64,000 nucleotides of DNA, taken from Polytrichum commune (taxonomy: Eukaryota; Streptophyta; Polytrichopsida; Polytrichales; Polytrichaceae). The translations under genes were made by a program, and so were the position numbers. Each line of letters begins with the position of its first letter. Positions within the stretch are counted from its first letter, which is position 1. The DNA lies in contig OX485805.1 in NCBI GenBank assembly GCA_950295325.1, positions 43,608,758 to 43,672,757 on the forward strand. Reading direction: 5' to 3'. Below the pieces are notes generated by a model that saw only the letters and a list, made by a program, of their open reading frames with translations, had not been told where the DNA came from and searched no databases. Of the stretch, positions 38,209-50,045 are shown one piece after another.

Positions 38209-41030
38209 AAGCTCTCTACCAATAGGATAGCGAGCTTTCCCTGGGTTCTTGGCCTCGACTCCTAGTGTAAAAGTGGGCCTTAGAAGACTTGTGAAGGCCT
38301 GAGAAAACGCGGTGACGAGAGACATGGTTCGATCTCTGTCTTCAGGTTGTGTTCAAAGTACGAAGAGGTCGGGAAAGATGGACATACCTGGAGGTACGAG
38401 GATGCTCCGCCTCCTCCCCTCTCCGATTCTCCTCCACCGCCTATGGAGGCACCCATATGTATATAGCAGCGTAGATGGAAACGCAAATTCAGATGGGACT
38501 CATTGGTGGCAGGCAGCAGGAGGCACTGGAGTTTAAGAAGAGACTCTTTCCCAAGAGTCGGGCGAAGGCAAATGGTTTTGAGCTGGCTGCAAGAGGAGAC
38601 TCACGGGAAGCAGTTGGGGACGGTCTGGGCAGGCTGGCCTTTGGGCTTGGAACAGCACTGGCACCCCCGAAGCAGAGCTCGTTGGCGAGTGCTTAGCAAC
38701 TTACGGGATCTTCAACCTCCTGTCGGTGAATCCTGGCCATGGCCGGGCTGCAATAAGTTTGAGAATTCATACTTCGCGTAGTAGTCTTAGTCTGCGATTG
38801 CGGTCGTGGATGTGCAGCAGGAAAGGGAAGGACGAGCGGCTGGAAAAACATGGCCCTCGGATACAGATTCCTCTCAGGTTATGCTCATCCCCGCCTGTGT
38901 CTCCTTTTGTTGGTGTAGGAAAATCTTGCTTTCACCCGACAGAGATGCCAACCTTGGTAGAAATAGGCTATGAACTCTATAATTCGATCATGTATTCTGT
39001 GTGGCTGCACATGTTAAGAATCCTCCTTGCATCGGTGAGTGGAATCCCGCAAAGGCTGATCGTGGAGCCGAGCATTCAAGTTTCAGAAGCGGAGGGAAGA
39101 CGCAAAAGTTATAGGAGGTCTAAGTGAAGAGTCCTTTACATTTAGGAAAACTGGTTCCGTAGCCGTTTCGTGATAGTGGATCCCCATTTCTTCGAGGCCT
39201 TTTGTAGCAACAAGTACGACATAAGGATCACAAAGATCAAGACGTGTACCAGAAATACAAAGACATTCCGCACTCTCTGGATAATCGATAGCCTGATCTC
39301 CGTGCCCTCTCTCTGTGATAGAGTTTCATCGATCCTGTTACTTGTCTCGTGATTCAAGCTTATGTAGAAACAGACCAAGGAGTCCATGTCTTATGCATGT
39401 TGTTGAATCTGGATATCACTTGTATACACTCAATGCTCTGTCATGCTAGCCGTAGGGAACTGGTTTGACAATCAACAAATCCATTTGTCATAATTTGACT
39501 ATATGCACCCAGGAGTCTCTTCAGTAGGAGTACATTTACAGAACTTCGGTTTGTGATTCGGCTCTCATTTTGCTTCCCGTGGAACTTTTGTTCATAGTAG
39601 AATTATAGACATACCGCATGCACATATGCATATACCCATCCGATCATTGCGGACTTACCGTGCCATTTCTGCAGTATATGTTCCTGTTGTTAAGTGATAC
39701 GTCAACCTGGGGCTCATCTCTAGATTGATAATTGGTGATTGTGCTCTGCAGATCTGTGTTCCAAGCTGCAGGAACCCTTTCTCAGGGACGTCGTAAGACT
39801 TCTGGTTATTTGAAGAGGAGGTACCCGTACCAGCATGCACGTTATCAACATTTTCTGTGGTATTGTTATGCAAATTATACACCTATATAACGAATCTTTC
39901 AACTCAAACCTCTATAGGTCCTGAAAATACCTTTCTTGCTTGAGATTCTATTGGATTCACAGTAGCCTGGAAGGAAGTAAAGGTGATGCTGGCCGACTTG
40001 AAAGATCCTAGAACTCTGCTGTCCTTCCCACGATTAGTCACCTCGAGGAAGTATTGTTGTGTAGAAAGTGAGACACCGATTCTTGGGTAACATATGGTAC
40101 TATGAAGAAATATCTTGTGTAGGTATCGGAATACCTTTCGAAAGATCCAGAGGCGACTTCTTCTCAATGCAGGTCTCTGCAAAGATTGGCCATAGGGGAA
40201 ACCTTTCAAAGATATGGATAAAGTTGTTTAAAGAGGTGTATGAAATGAAAAAAAGAAATTGATGTTAAAGTCCAGGAAGCCAAAAGGGTCATGGTACTAG
40301 AAGTACATCAAGATGTGGTATAAAGAATAATATTGTGTGGGGATGGAAATTCTTCCAAGTATATTCTTCTAGGTCAATTGCGGAAGATTTTGGTCTTGTA
40401 GAAATTATGCGGGATTCCATATTATTTACGAAGTAATGAAAGGTTAGAAAGGAAGTAGGAAGACCACAATGGTATTGTAATTCCCATCTCTTTGAAGATG
40501 TTGGCCATCTACACGCGGACATCTACACATGGACATTTACGTGTGCAAGATGTGCATCTCCAGAGAGAATAACTTGTTACCACTTATCTTGAGGGAATGT
40601 TCTTTGTGCAGATCTTTGTTGTGGGGTCACAACGTGCATTGCAAGGGCAGTTCTTGGGTATTAAGTATATCAATGAAGGGGGAGAACTGGCTACTACTTA
40701 CAGTTCAACTGGTTCGTTTTCCCTAATTTCGGGTTTAAAATTCAAACTCTAGGAAATGAAGCGAACTACATTTTTGGGAAATTTTACTACTTTAAGTTAA
40801 AATACAATGAACAACCGAAGCATTTTAATGAATAAGCGGTTGACAATGAAGAAGTAAAGAGAGTGAACGAGTTGGCTCAAATTTCTTCACGTTCGCTGAG
40901 GTATATCCATGGTGTTGCTTAAACTAATTGCAGATCTCCGGTGAATGTTGAAGGGTGCTTCTGCCCATCCTCGGATAATCTTTTAGGTGTTATCTTTCTT
41001 TCTTGGTCAAGGTGTGTTTTCTGTGGTCAT
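38209..41030 (+). promoter_or_regulatory. Upstream region of the four-kinase gene
   Basis: No supported coding exon. Sections 38710-38920 and 39845-41150 are well conserved with unit 2, while 38382-38709 is absent there and 38921-39844 is replaced by unrelated sequence. The conserved proximal ~1.3 kb ends in a short leader intron. Promoter elements and the transcription start cannot be fixed from sequence. Some segments might be untranslated upstream exons. Confidence 0.4.
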
Positions 41031-41091
41031 GTAAGTGAACTAATTTTCACCTCGAGGTAATCTTCTTGTCATCTCTTGCTCTTGCGTGCAG
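41031..41091 (+). other. Probable 61-bp intron in the 5' leader
   Basis: A consensus donor GTAAGT at 41031 and an acceptor TTGCGTGCAG ending at 41091 precede the start codon by 62 bp. Both sites are intact at the matching place in unit 2. This is a prediction from splice-site sequence only. Confidence 0.5.
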
Positions 41092-41153
41092 GAACTTGAT
41101 ACCAGGGTGCACTGTGCACTTCCTGATTAGGCAGGATATGCTCGCTGACACCA

Positions 41154-44100
41154 ATGGCTAATTATTTGAGGTTTGCTGGAGCTGTCCTAGATGAAATTGA
41201 GAGTGGTTTGTCGACCAGGAGGATCATCTTGCAATTGAACGCCGCAAAGTGCAAGCGCCTCCTTGGAAATCTTAGAAAAACTCATGATCATTTTTATCAG
41301 AGCCTATTGTTCCCAACACGTACACTACGTCAAAAATGTTTTCCATTTTATAAGGAGTTTTATCGCATTGTGGAGCATACAGAAGCAATCGTGAAGGAGT
41401 GCAGTAAGCCGGATTGGCTGGAAGCAGCCATCATGCAAGCGGGCAACCAAGAGGTATTTATACAGATGTCCCGGAAGCTCCATTTCTGCATCAATGGGTT
41501 TACTCAGACCCTTGAGCCTTTTCTTGACATCTGCAGTAACTTTCAGTTCACTGCTCTAAGTGTAACAGTGGAGCAACATGAGAGGGATGAGGACTATTGT
41601 CAAGATTCTTTGAAATTTATGGAACGACTTAAGGAGGTAGTGAACCAACAGGTTTCAGAGGACACCATTACAGATCCTTGGAAACACCAACTCGCAGAAT
41701 ACCTCATTGAACGTGAGAATTACATGTCATCCACAAACCTTGACTTGTGTACATCTCTCCCACAATTCTATGTTGCAAAGCGTGAGTACCCAAGAGTTGG
41801 GGAACCCATTGGGTCAGGCTCAGCTGGATCGGTTCTGAAGGTGCACTGGTTGGGGCTAGAATGTGCTAAAAAACACTTTGCTACTAATCCTGATAAGAGC
41901 AACTCACCACGGAAGTTGGAGCTAATGAAGGAGGTCAGCGCCCTGGTGCATTTAAACCATCCGCATATTGTAAAGCTGCTCTGTGTGAGTATGGAAGGTG
42001 AGGTTTCTTTTTTGATGGAGCTCATGCCAATGAGCCTCCACAATTTCATCAGGAAACGATGGAAGGGGCAGAAATACATCCCCTTTACATTGGCAGCTGC
42101 CACTGACATTATGTTGCAGATTGCCCTAGGCATGGAATACCTTCATGGCAAAGGAGTGGTTCATCGCGACTTGAAATCCCAGAATATCCTTGTCACCCCT
42201 TCAGCTTGTGAAGGACTCTCTGATGAGGGCTATGGAAACATTAAGGTGACAGATTTTGGGTTGTCTAAGACACTGACTCATGAGTTAACTGAGCCTACTG
42301 GGATATTAGGAACTGCTCGTTGGATGGCACCCGAGGTGTTAAGATTGAAAGAAGGCTTGAAACCAAAAATTGATTGGAGGAAAGCGGACACTTACAGCTT
42401 TGCAATGACGTGTTCGGAGATACTCACTGGGGCTACACCTTTCTCTGAAGGTGATTGCAGAACAGCTATGTTGTATGAAAGGATCACCAACGGTGGAGAA
42501 AGACCAAAGCTGCTGTTAGCATGTCCAAAATTTCTAGCATCTTTTTTGACACAATGCTGGCATACAAATCCAGCTCTCCGTCCCAGTTTCACCGAGAGCT
42601 GCAACATGCTTCAACTCCTCCAAGGTTTCCTATTCAGAGGCTCTGACCTGATCCACAGGAGCTGGTCATTAGCAGAAACTTCGAGTTTGGATCAAACGAG
42701 TACACTCAGACGTGCAACAGGGCCAGAGCAGGACATAATCATTAACGTAGGCTTATCCTCGTTGAAGGAGTTGAAGTTGGACAGGTTCTTCAGGTCCTCC
42801 AAGATCTTCAGGTCGCAGTTGATAAGTCCCCAGTGTGACGGGGAGGTTTTGTCATCCATCCTCATGGGGAATTTCCCACAACCAGTGGGTTTACGGGGAG
42901 TACAGGTATTTGATTTTAATTCCTCTCTAAACTATGAGTCAAGGAAGGAATTGGAATTGAGGACGATGGCAAAGTGTAGATATTTTGTAGAGGGGATGAA
43001 GGCATTGACTGACAATCCTCGGAACCATCTGGTGAAATTGCAATACTGGCATTACGCTTCTTTCAGACAGTCAAAACATAACAGACTTTATGTTGTGCAT
43101 GACGCTTGGGCAAGCACTCTTGACGAGCATCTCAGTGGATTAAAGAAGACGCTCCCGTGGAATACACGGTTACATATATTAACTGGATTTATGGCATGTG
43201 TTGTGTACTTCATTGAGCTGATTGAGCTCAATGTGATTCGCTCAATATCTCTCAGCACCAAAAGCATCCTCTTGGACAAGAGCTACAACTTACAATTTAC
43301 TGATGTAAGTCTGGTGCACGACGCTCGATATGTTAAGGCAACCAACGGGGATAATCTGAAAGGCATGGTTTACAAGATTGGAATTTTCATAATGGAGGTT
43401 TTAGGTGGAATCAGGAAGCACGATATTGATACCTCAGATCAATATGCAACAGGAGAGAAACTTACCTTAGATCCACAGTGGGTGCATGGCTTCATTGACC
43501 CGAGGCTGAATACTGGTTACCATACAGGCCAAGCTGGTACTCTCTTGACCCTCAGTCTCATGTGTACACATCCTAATGAGCATGCGAGGCCAACCATCTG
43601 GTCAGCTCGGGATATAATTACCTCAACTGCAGATATGGCAACAAAGCTGACTCCTTCTCAAGACCAAGGGCAATTTTCAGCTCTTGATATCCTGGAGTAC
43701 AACAGAGCTTCTGAAACCACATGTCAAGAGGTGAGGGACATAACTAGCAATTTCTCAACACCCAAAGGATATGGGAAGTACCCCGGGATATTGTCAAATG
43801 GAGAGAAAGTACTGGTGGACCAGTTGCATCCTAGTTCTGCATCTCCGAAAGAGTTTATCGATCAGGTACATTTTCTAATGAAATAATTGTGGATGGAACA
43901 CAACCACTGCATTTCCTCATTTCAATAGTTGGGAGATTATGATATTCATATGGTATGAAGTGACCAGGCCCGGTGTGAAGAATTTGAGATTGCACTTAGG
44001 AGGTATGCAAGCTCATTTCAGTGCCTCACAAGGCCATTCTATGCAGTTCGAGAAACAATTGAGAGGTTTTATAAGAATTTGGGAGCTAGAGTATTATCTC

Positions 44101-47100
44101 AACTGATGTGCCTGATTTTAATGCTTCAATTTGTGTAGACCAGTGTTGGTTTGGTATATAGGTGAATCCATGGTTTCAGTAATCAACATCCATAATGGTA
44201 TGGACGAACCACCCGTGGGTGTCAGAATTATACACCAGTCAAATATTGATATTTGGTTGGTATGTCAAGGTGAGAAATATTTGTACAGCCGAGTCATTAT
44301 TTGGGTCAGTACCATTCGAAGCCATATTGATACTAGGGAGTTTTTTTCCTAGGTATGAAGGTTCTTGCAATGTGTATGGACCCAAATTGTATCGAAAACA
44401 AAAGTGACGTCAGCTCTCTATACCCTACTGGTCTCAAGAAATGTGAAATCCTCATCATAGATACACAGTGGGTATGAGAAAAGGACGATACGAGACCAAC
44501 ACTGGTCTAAACTATATTGAGAGATTTGATTTGTTTGTTCTAGGTCAAGATGTACAAAAAAGTGCCAACTTGCGGTTTGGTCATGAACCCAATTGGCTTC
44601 TGCGTGGAGGAGGGTGAGCGAATACTCATATACAGGGATATGGAGACAGTGCCTGCACAAGTATATCTAGGTGAGTCACAGTAGTTTCGTAGGAATTTGA
44701 TCCTACCAGATTCAATCTTGCAGTTATTATGTGAATGTTGTATGTCGTGTATGGTGATGTTTTGAGGATAGAACTATAGATATTTGGCAGAGGGAATTGC
44801 AAAGGTTTGTCTAATTACATCCAAGCAACACGGGTGGAAGTGCTAAGGAGGTTCTTAAACCATTACCACTTAATTTTCAAATTCATTGTCAGTAGGACAA
44901 TCATTGTTCTTAGAATGCCATCCATAGATTGTGCACATTTAAGGCAATATTATATGCATTAATTATGAGATACTTTGACACTTCGTTCGCGAATGTTTAA
45001 TGAAGCATGTGGTTATAGGCACGAGGGATATGGAGACAATGCCTCGACAAGTATATGTAGGCGAGTCACACTAGTTGCGTAGGAATTTGATCCTATCAGA
45101 TTCAAACTTGCTGTGATAGTTATGTTAGATGATTGCAGTTGTATCTAGTGTGCGTTGATGTTTTGAAGATAGAGATATGTTCTTTGGCAGAGGATAATGC
45201 AAAGGTTTCCCTTTTTACAACCAAACCACAATCAATAGCATTGCAAATCGCAAGAGGTAAATTGACTTTTTTACCATCACCACTTTATTTTGCAGAAACA
45301 TTCAGTTGCACAATCATTGTTCTTAGAGTGCCATCCTTGGATTAGCTGGACATTTCAAGCAATATTATATATGAGATATTTTGACACCTTCATCCCCAGA
45401 TGTTTGATGAAGCATGTGGTTGTGCATGAAATAGGCTTGAATTCGTTATGCAACATGGGCATCGTCCTCCACAACACAACTCTTGATAATATTCATGTGA
45501 CAAGAAATGGATGTGTAATGTTTGGATTACAATTTGAGGAAGAAAACAGCTTGACGAAGTCTGAGTAAGGACTATATTTCTCACTAGCTCTGAAGTCTTG
45601 ATTTTTAGATAGGCTATGTGTGTCACCATCACGTTGTGCTTGAATAGTTAATTATTGGCCTAGTGAACCAGATTATCCTTGTGATCTACTGGTAGGATTC
45701 ATGTGAAACTTTAAAGTCCAGGTATTTCATCCCCCATGATCCTGATTATGCAGGAAACTCTCAAAGCAAATGGAAGATTTTGGTACCATACTGGGGCAGC
45801 TTGTATGCGGGCCAAAATGGCAGTCATCTTTTGGTACACCTATGCACTTGAAGAATATGGTAATGTTCTCCCTTTTAAATCGTGAATTTTCTTGCATTAG
45901 CCTTGTGAACTACAAGAATTAGTTGGGCTCATCACATGCTCCAAGCGTGTGATGATTGCGTCCAATGTCATGACACATCCACAACTTTTCTTATCTATCT
46001 ATCTATGCACTCGATTGGGACTATTTTTAATTCGTCTTTTATGGATCCACGAATACAACATATTATTCGCAAGAATCGTGAGATCAATCTTGAATCATGA
46101 GATCAATCTTGCCGTTGTGATGTTCATGGGTCATGAATTAAGTAAGGTGGAGCATGCTAAACAGTACCCCACCCAAAACCGACATCCTAAAAGCTTCCAC
46201 AATAAGTACATTTTGATTTTGAGAATGTTCACTAGCTTAACATCAACCTCCCGAGTTCCCTGATGCATTTGGATCATGTACCAATAAAACTTTGAATCCT
46301 TGTAACTATTGCATATGACATTCGGATAAGGCATAATGTGATGCATTGGAATCCCTTTCAATTACAAATGAGAAATATTAGGCCTTTGTCCATCTAATAT
46401 AAGTAGATATACTAAGGGTTTTATACAACGGTTTGAGCATTGTCTACTTTATGTGGCCACTTCAACAACTTTGTCAATTCACATGGAGGCATAAATGACT
46501 ATGTTACTTCAATGTTCAACGTGAATGAATTTGTTATTTTACACAAATGGCTAAAGGAGTATTTGCAAGTGAAGTTGAATAAGCTTAGATATTTGTGTAC
46601 ATAACAAGCCATGAATATCAAGAGTTTTGCTTTTGAATGTCTCACTTTTATTATAGATAAACATAGAAAACTAAAAACTAAGATGAATGTTGCAGGCAGT
46701 TCATATTGAGCAGTTTGTGCATCCTGGGTTTCTCAAATTCAACAACTTGGCGATGTCACAACTTGCAATGCTAGCATCGCTGTGCCTAGAAGAGGGGCAT
46801 GCAAGATTGAGTATGGTTGACGTCATTCAAAAGCTAGAAGGAGTGGCGAAATCATGGAGAGGTATGGAAATTCTGTTTTGAGTTGTGTTTCTTACAAATA
46901 GACCTATTTCCTTGTCATTTTTCTCATCAATTTATTTTTGTGCAAATGTTTAGGAAAAGGTTTGTCATTTCTATGAAGGTCTACCACTTCAACAGTAGTT
47001 GAATTGGTTAGAATGTATAGCTTTGAATATATAGATGTCAAACGTCGAGCCAACAACTTGAGTAGCTGGGATACATCTTCACTAGGGATACAGGTGCGAT

Positions 47101-49414
47101 TCAGATCTTCGCCAAATCACGCTACTGGTACCCATTGTAATTCACCCACAAATTCGAAGGTCACCGGATCAATCGGTCATCTTAGAAATTGTGGACACTG
47201 AGGGGCTTAGCGAACTCAGTAAGGCTTTCTAGGAGTATGTACCAATGATTCTATGGTGCTGATGAGATGGTATATTATTATACAACCTTCACTAATTTTG
47301 AGCTGAAGTTGATGGAAGTTCTGATGTTAAACTGATATGTGACAGCTCATGCGGGTACTTTGGAATTGATATCCTCATATGAGAATGTTGCCCGCAAATT
47401 TACTCTCCATGAGCTTGATGCCACTAATGAGAACTTTGGACTGGAGCGTCTACCCGGCGAGGGTGAATCAGGTTGGATGCGGCTGGAGGCGAAGCTGGAA
47501 AGGTCCGGTTTCAGGCAGGCAAGTGAAGGCATCATGTTTATTGCCTGGTGAATGTGTTTCACGTTTGCAGTTTCCTGTCAAGGACAAAATTTGTTGTCCA
47601 GTTGTTGTAGGGATACTAGATACTATAGGTTCTTGTGGCTCATGGGGGGGAGACCGGGAAAATGTGCAGGTTCTTGCAATGAGACAGCTGGATCGAAATG
47701 GGTTCCAAGGCTATCAAGAACCTCTTGTAGAAGCCTTGCTGCAAAGTCTGTCGTATCATCGGAATCTTGTGAATTTAATTGGATATGGTGCCGATAACAA
47801 CCGACTTTTCTTGTTGTACGATTGTGCCCCCTCATCCTTCTTGAAAGATAGGCTATATGGTAAGCTTTTGAATATTCTGTGCAAGTTGTGAAACATTAGA
47901 CTAGTCAGGAAGTTGTGGAATGTTTCAGGAGATGCCTAACATGTGAGGTTGAGAGATGATGCAGTTGTTGTTTGCACATGCAGATTTGGACTGGGTGTCA
48001 AGAATGCGTATTGCCTATGGAGTGGCCAGGGGTCTGGAGTATCTGCATGATAAAGCGAGCCCACCTGTTATTTGTGGAAACCTCAACTCTTCAAAAGTTC
48101 TTTTAGATTGCCAGTCATATCCAAAACTGAATGGTTTTAGGCTTGCTGACATGGGGCCACCGGGTAGTAAGAATGATGTGAATGGGAATGATGGATATTG
48201 CGCTCCCGAATGTGTCATAACTGGGCAGTTCACTTTCAAGTCAGATGTGTACAGCTTCGGCATGGTCTTGTTAGAATTAATTACTGAGCGCAGAGCCATT
48301 GATAATGCGAGGGCAGCTGGGGAGCAGAACCTGGTGGCATGGGTAGAACTCTCAACCGTGTTTCTTGCATATATACAGGTAGTTTGGCCTTGAGATCAGG
48401 CATGATACAGATTGTTGTGCGAGTAGTATAATAGCAAATAATATGGGAATGTGCACCTTCCACGTGGACGAGGAGATGAAGTGGTTGTGTGATAGTAGAG
48501 TGCCTTCAAATGTGTGTAGTTTGAAGCTTTTATGTGTGCATCTTATCTGACAGTGGTATGCAGGGTTGCTTGGAGGTTGGCATGAATACTTGTGCGATTG
48601 TTTGGGCACTGTAGGTGAACTTGTGATTGTAGCAATATAATATGTTTGACAATAAACAAGTGTTTTATGAAGAATACAGATTGATGACTGAAATAGGTGA
48701 TGAAGGTAGGTTAATGGGAATGAATGTAGGTATTTATGTGCTTGGTGATCATTTCCTCAAAGAGGTAAAACTTGCAAACGAGTGGATGATGTATGCTCAT
48801 TGGTAGAGTCACTAGTATCAGTAAAGCTTTTTACATAGTGTTGTGTGTTTAGTGTGACCTCCTAGGTGTATGGAATTAAGCGGTGCTGCAAATGTTTAGT
48901 ATAAATTACATTTCTATAAAGCATAAAGGATAGCACAAATAGGTATGTTTGGCAAGTCTGATTTTGTTGTCATTTTTCTCCTACAATTACCCCGGAATGT
49001 TGATTGAAGGATTTCAGAGTTATGCTTGCTTTTCCTCTTGAAATTCCTAACTGGAAACGTGAGGTTTGAAGGATGCGCTTGATGTTTTTGTTTTTGTTAT
49101 ATTCTATAAAATTTATAGAGTTCGGATTGTCAGTGGCTCCTTTAGGAATATGATATAAGAGTCTCTTGAATCACAAGTGAGGTTTGTAAGTTTGATACTG
49201 ATCGCACAAATTGCAAATGATACTGCAGGCACGACCATTCTTTGAGCATAGCCACGAGATTTTTCCATCCATTCTGAATCCCGAGCTCCTGGCATGCACT
49301 TTGGATTTAGCAGCCCAGTGTTTGGAACAAGACGCAGTAGCTCGTCCTCCTATTAAAGATGTGGTGTCAAAGATGGAGGACTGTATGGCTATGGAAGGGT
49401 TCCGTTTTGACTGA
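41154..49414 (+). CDS. Four-kinase-domain protein: one kinase plus three pseudokinases
   Basis: Eleven exons: 41154-43865, 44544-44670, 45191-45256, 45360-45564, 45754-45859, 46696-46861, 46996-47136, 47346-47518, 47571-47859, 47984-48342, 49229-49414. Phases close over 4530 nt, giving 1509 aa. Residues 1-205 are helical, resembling the DUF1221/MLKL-type N-terminus of some plant kinases. Kinase 1 (about 212-490) is complete: GSGSAGSV loop (220-227), K240, E260, HRDLKSQN (337-344), DFG (367-369), APE (392-394). Kinase 2 (about 575-825) has SIS for HRD and DVS for DFG. Kinase 3 (about 860-1125) has D889 for the ATP-binding Lys, LHN for HRD and MFG for DFG. Kinase 4 (about 1190-1505) is PBS1/RLCK-VII-like but has R1270 for Lys, GN for RD and GFR for DFG. 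Intron 8 (47519-47570) uses a GC donor. Stopping at 43886 instead would give a 910-aa form. No signal peptide or membrane segment is seen. The borders of exons 3-4 and 7 are less certain. Confidence 0.82.
44635..45413 (+). repeat. ~390-bp tandem duplication inside the kinase gene
   Basis: Units 44635-45024 and 45025-45413 both start GGGATATGGAGACA and share the same landmarks: GTAGGAATTTGATCCTA, a CAGATTCAA block, a GATGTTTTGA block and the exon-3 sequence after TTGGCAG. Exon 2's end is used from the first unit and exon 3 from the second. The spare copies of each have decayed and now lie in intron 2. Confidence 0.75.
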
Positions 49415-49525
49415 ATTGGAAGTGATTTGAAGCTACAAGTTGCTACTCCAGTGTGCAATTGTCATTACGCATCAGTAAACTTGCAATGTAATTGATTATC
49501 GAGAGCTTATTGATTATTGATTAAA

Positions 49526-50035
49526 CAAAGCTGACTCTTTCTCAACCCCAAGGGCAATTTCCAGCTCTTCATTTCCTCGAGTACAACGGAGCTTCTGAAT
49601 ACACATGTCAAGGCGTGAGGGACATGACTAGCAATTTCTCGACACCCAAAGGATATGGGAAATATCTTGGGACATTGTCAAATGGAGAGAAAGTACTGGT
49701 GGAGCAGTTGCATCCTAGTTCTGCATCTCCACAAGAATTTTTCGATCAGATGCATTTTCTAATGAAATGATTGTGAATGCCACACAACCACTGCATTTCC
49801 TCATTTCAACAGCTTGCAGGTTATGGTATTTATATGGTATGAAGTGACCGGGCCTGGTGTGAAGGACTTGAGATTGCACTTAGGAGGCATGCAAGTCCAT
49901 AGCAGTGCCTCACAAGATTATTCTATGCACTTCAAGAAACGATTGAGAGGTTTGATAAGAATCTCGGAACTAGAGTATTATATCAACTGGGTGCCTGGTT
50001 TTAATGCTTCAATTTGTCTAGACCGGTGTTGGTTT
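49526..50035 (+). pseudogene. Orphan copy of the kinase gene's exon 1 end and intron 1 start
   Basis: About 110 bp after the stop codon, the sequence repeats 43645-44154. The frame corresponding to residues about 831-910 is still open (it includes [13 protein letters not shown]), but the splice donor GTACAT has become ATGCAT. It lacks the flanking kinase parts. It is best read as a leftover of an earlier local duplication. The following 78-codon open frame at 49814-50047 matches intron 1 sequence and is probably not a gene. Confidence 0.7.
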
Positions 50036-50045
50036 GAGCACGCTT

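Noticed and set aside
44131-44407. Two overlapping ORFs in kinase intron 1
   Set aside because: They do not resemble any kinase part and are not needed for frame closure between exons 1 and 2.
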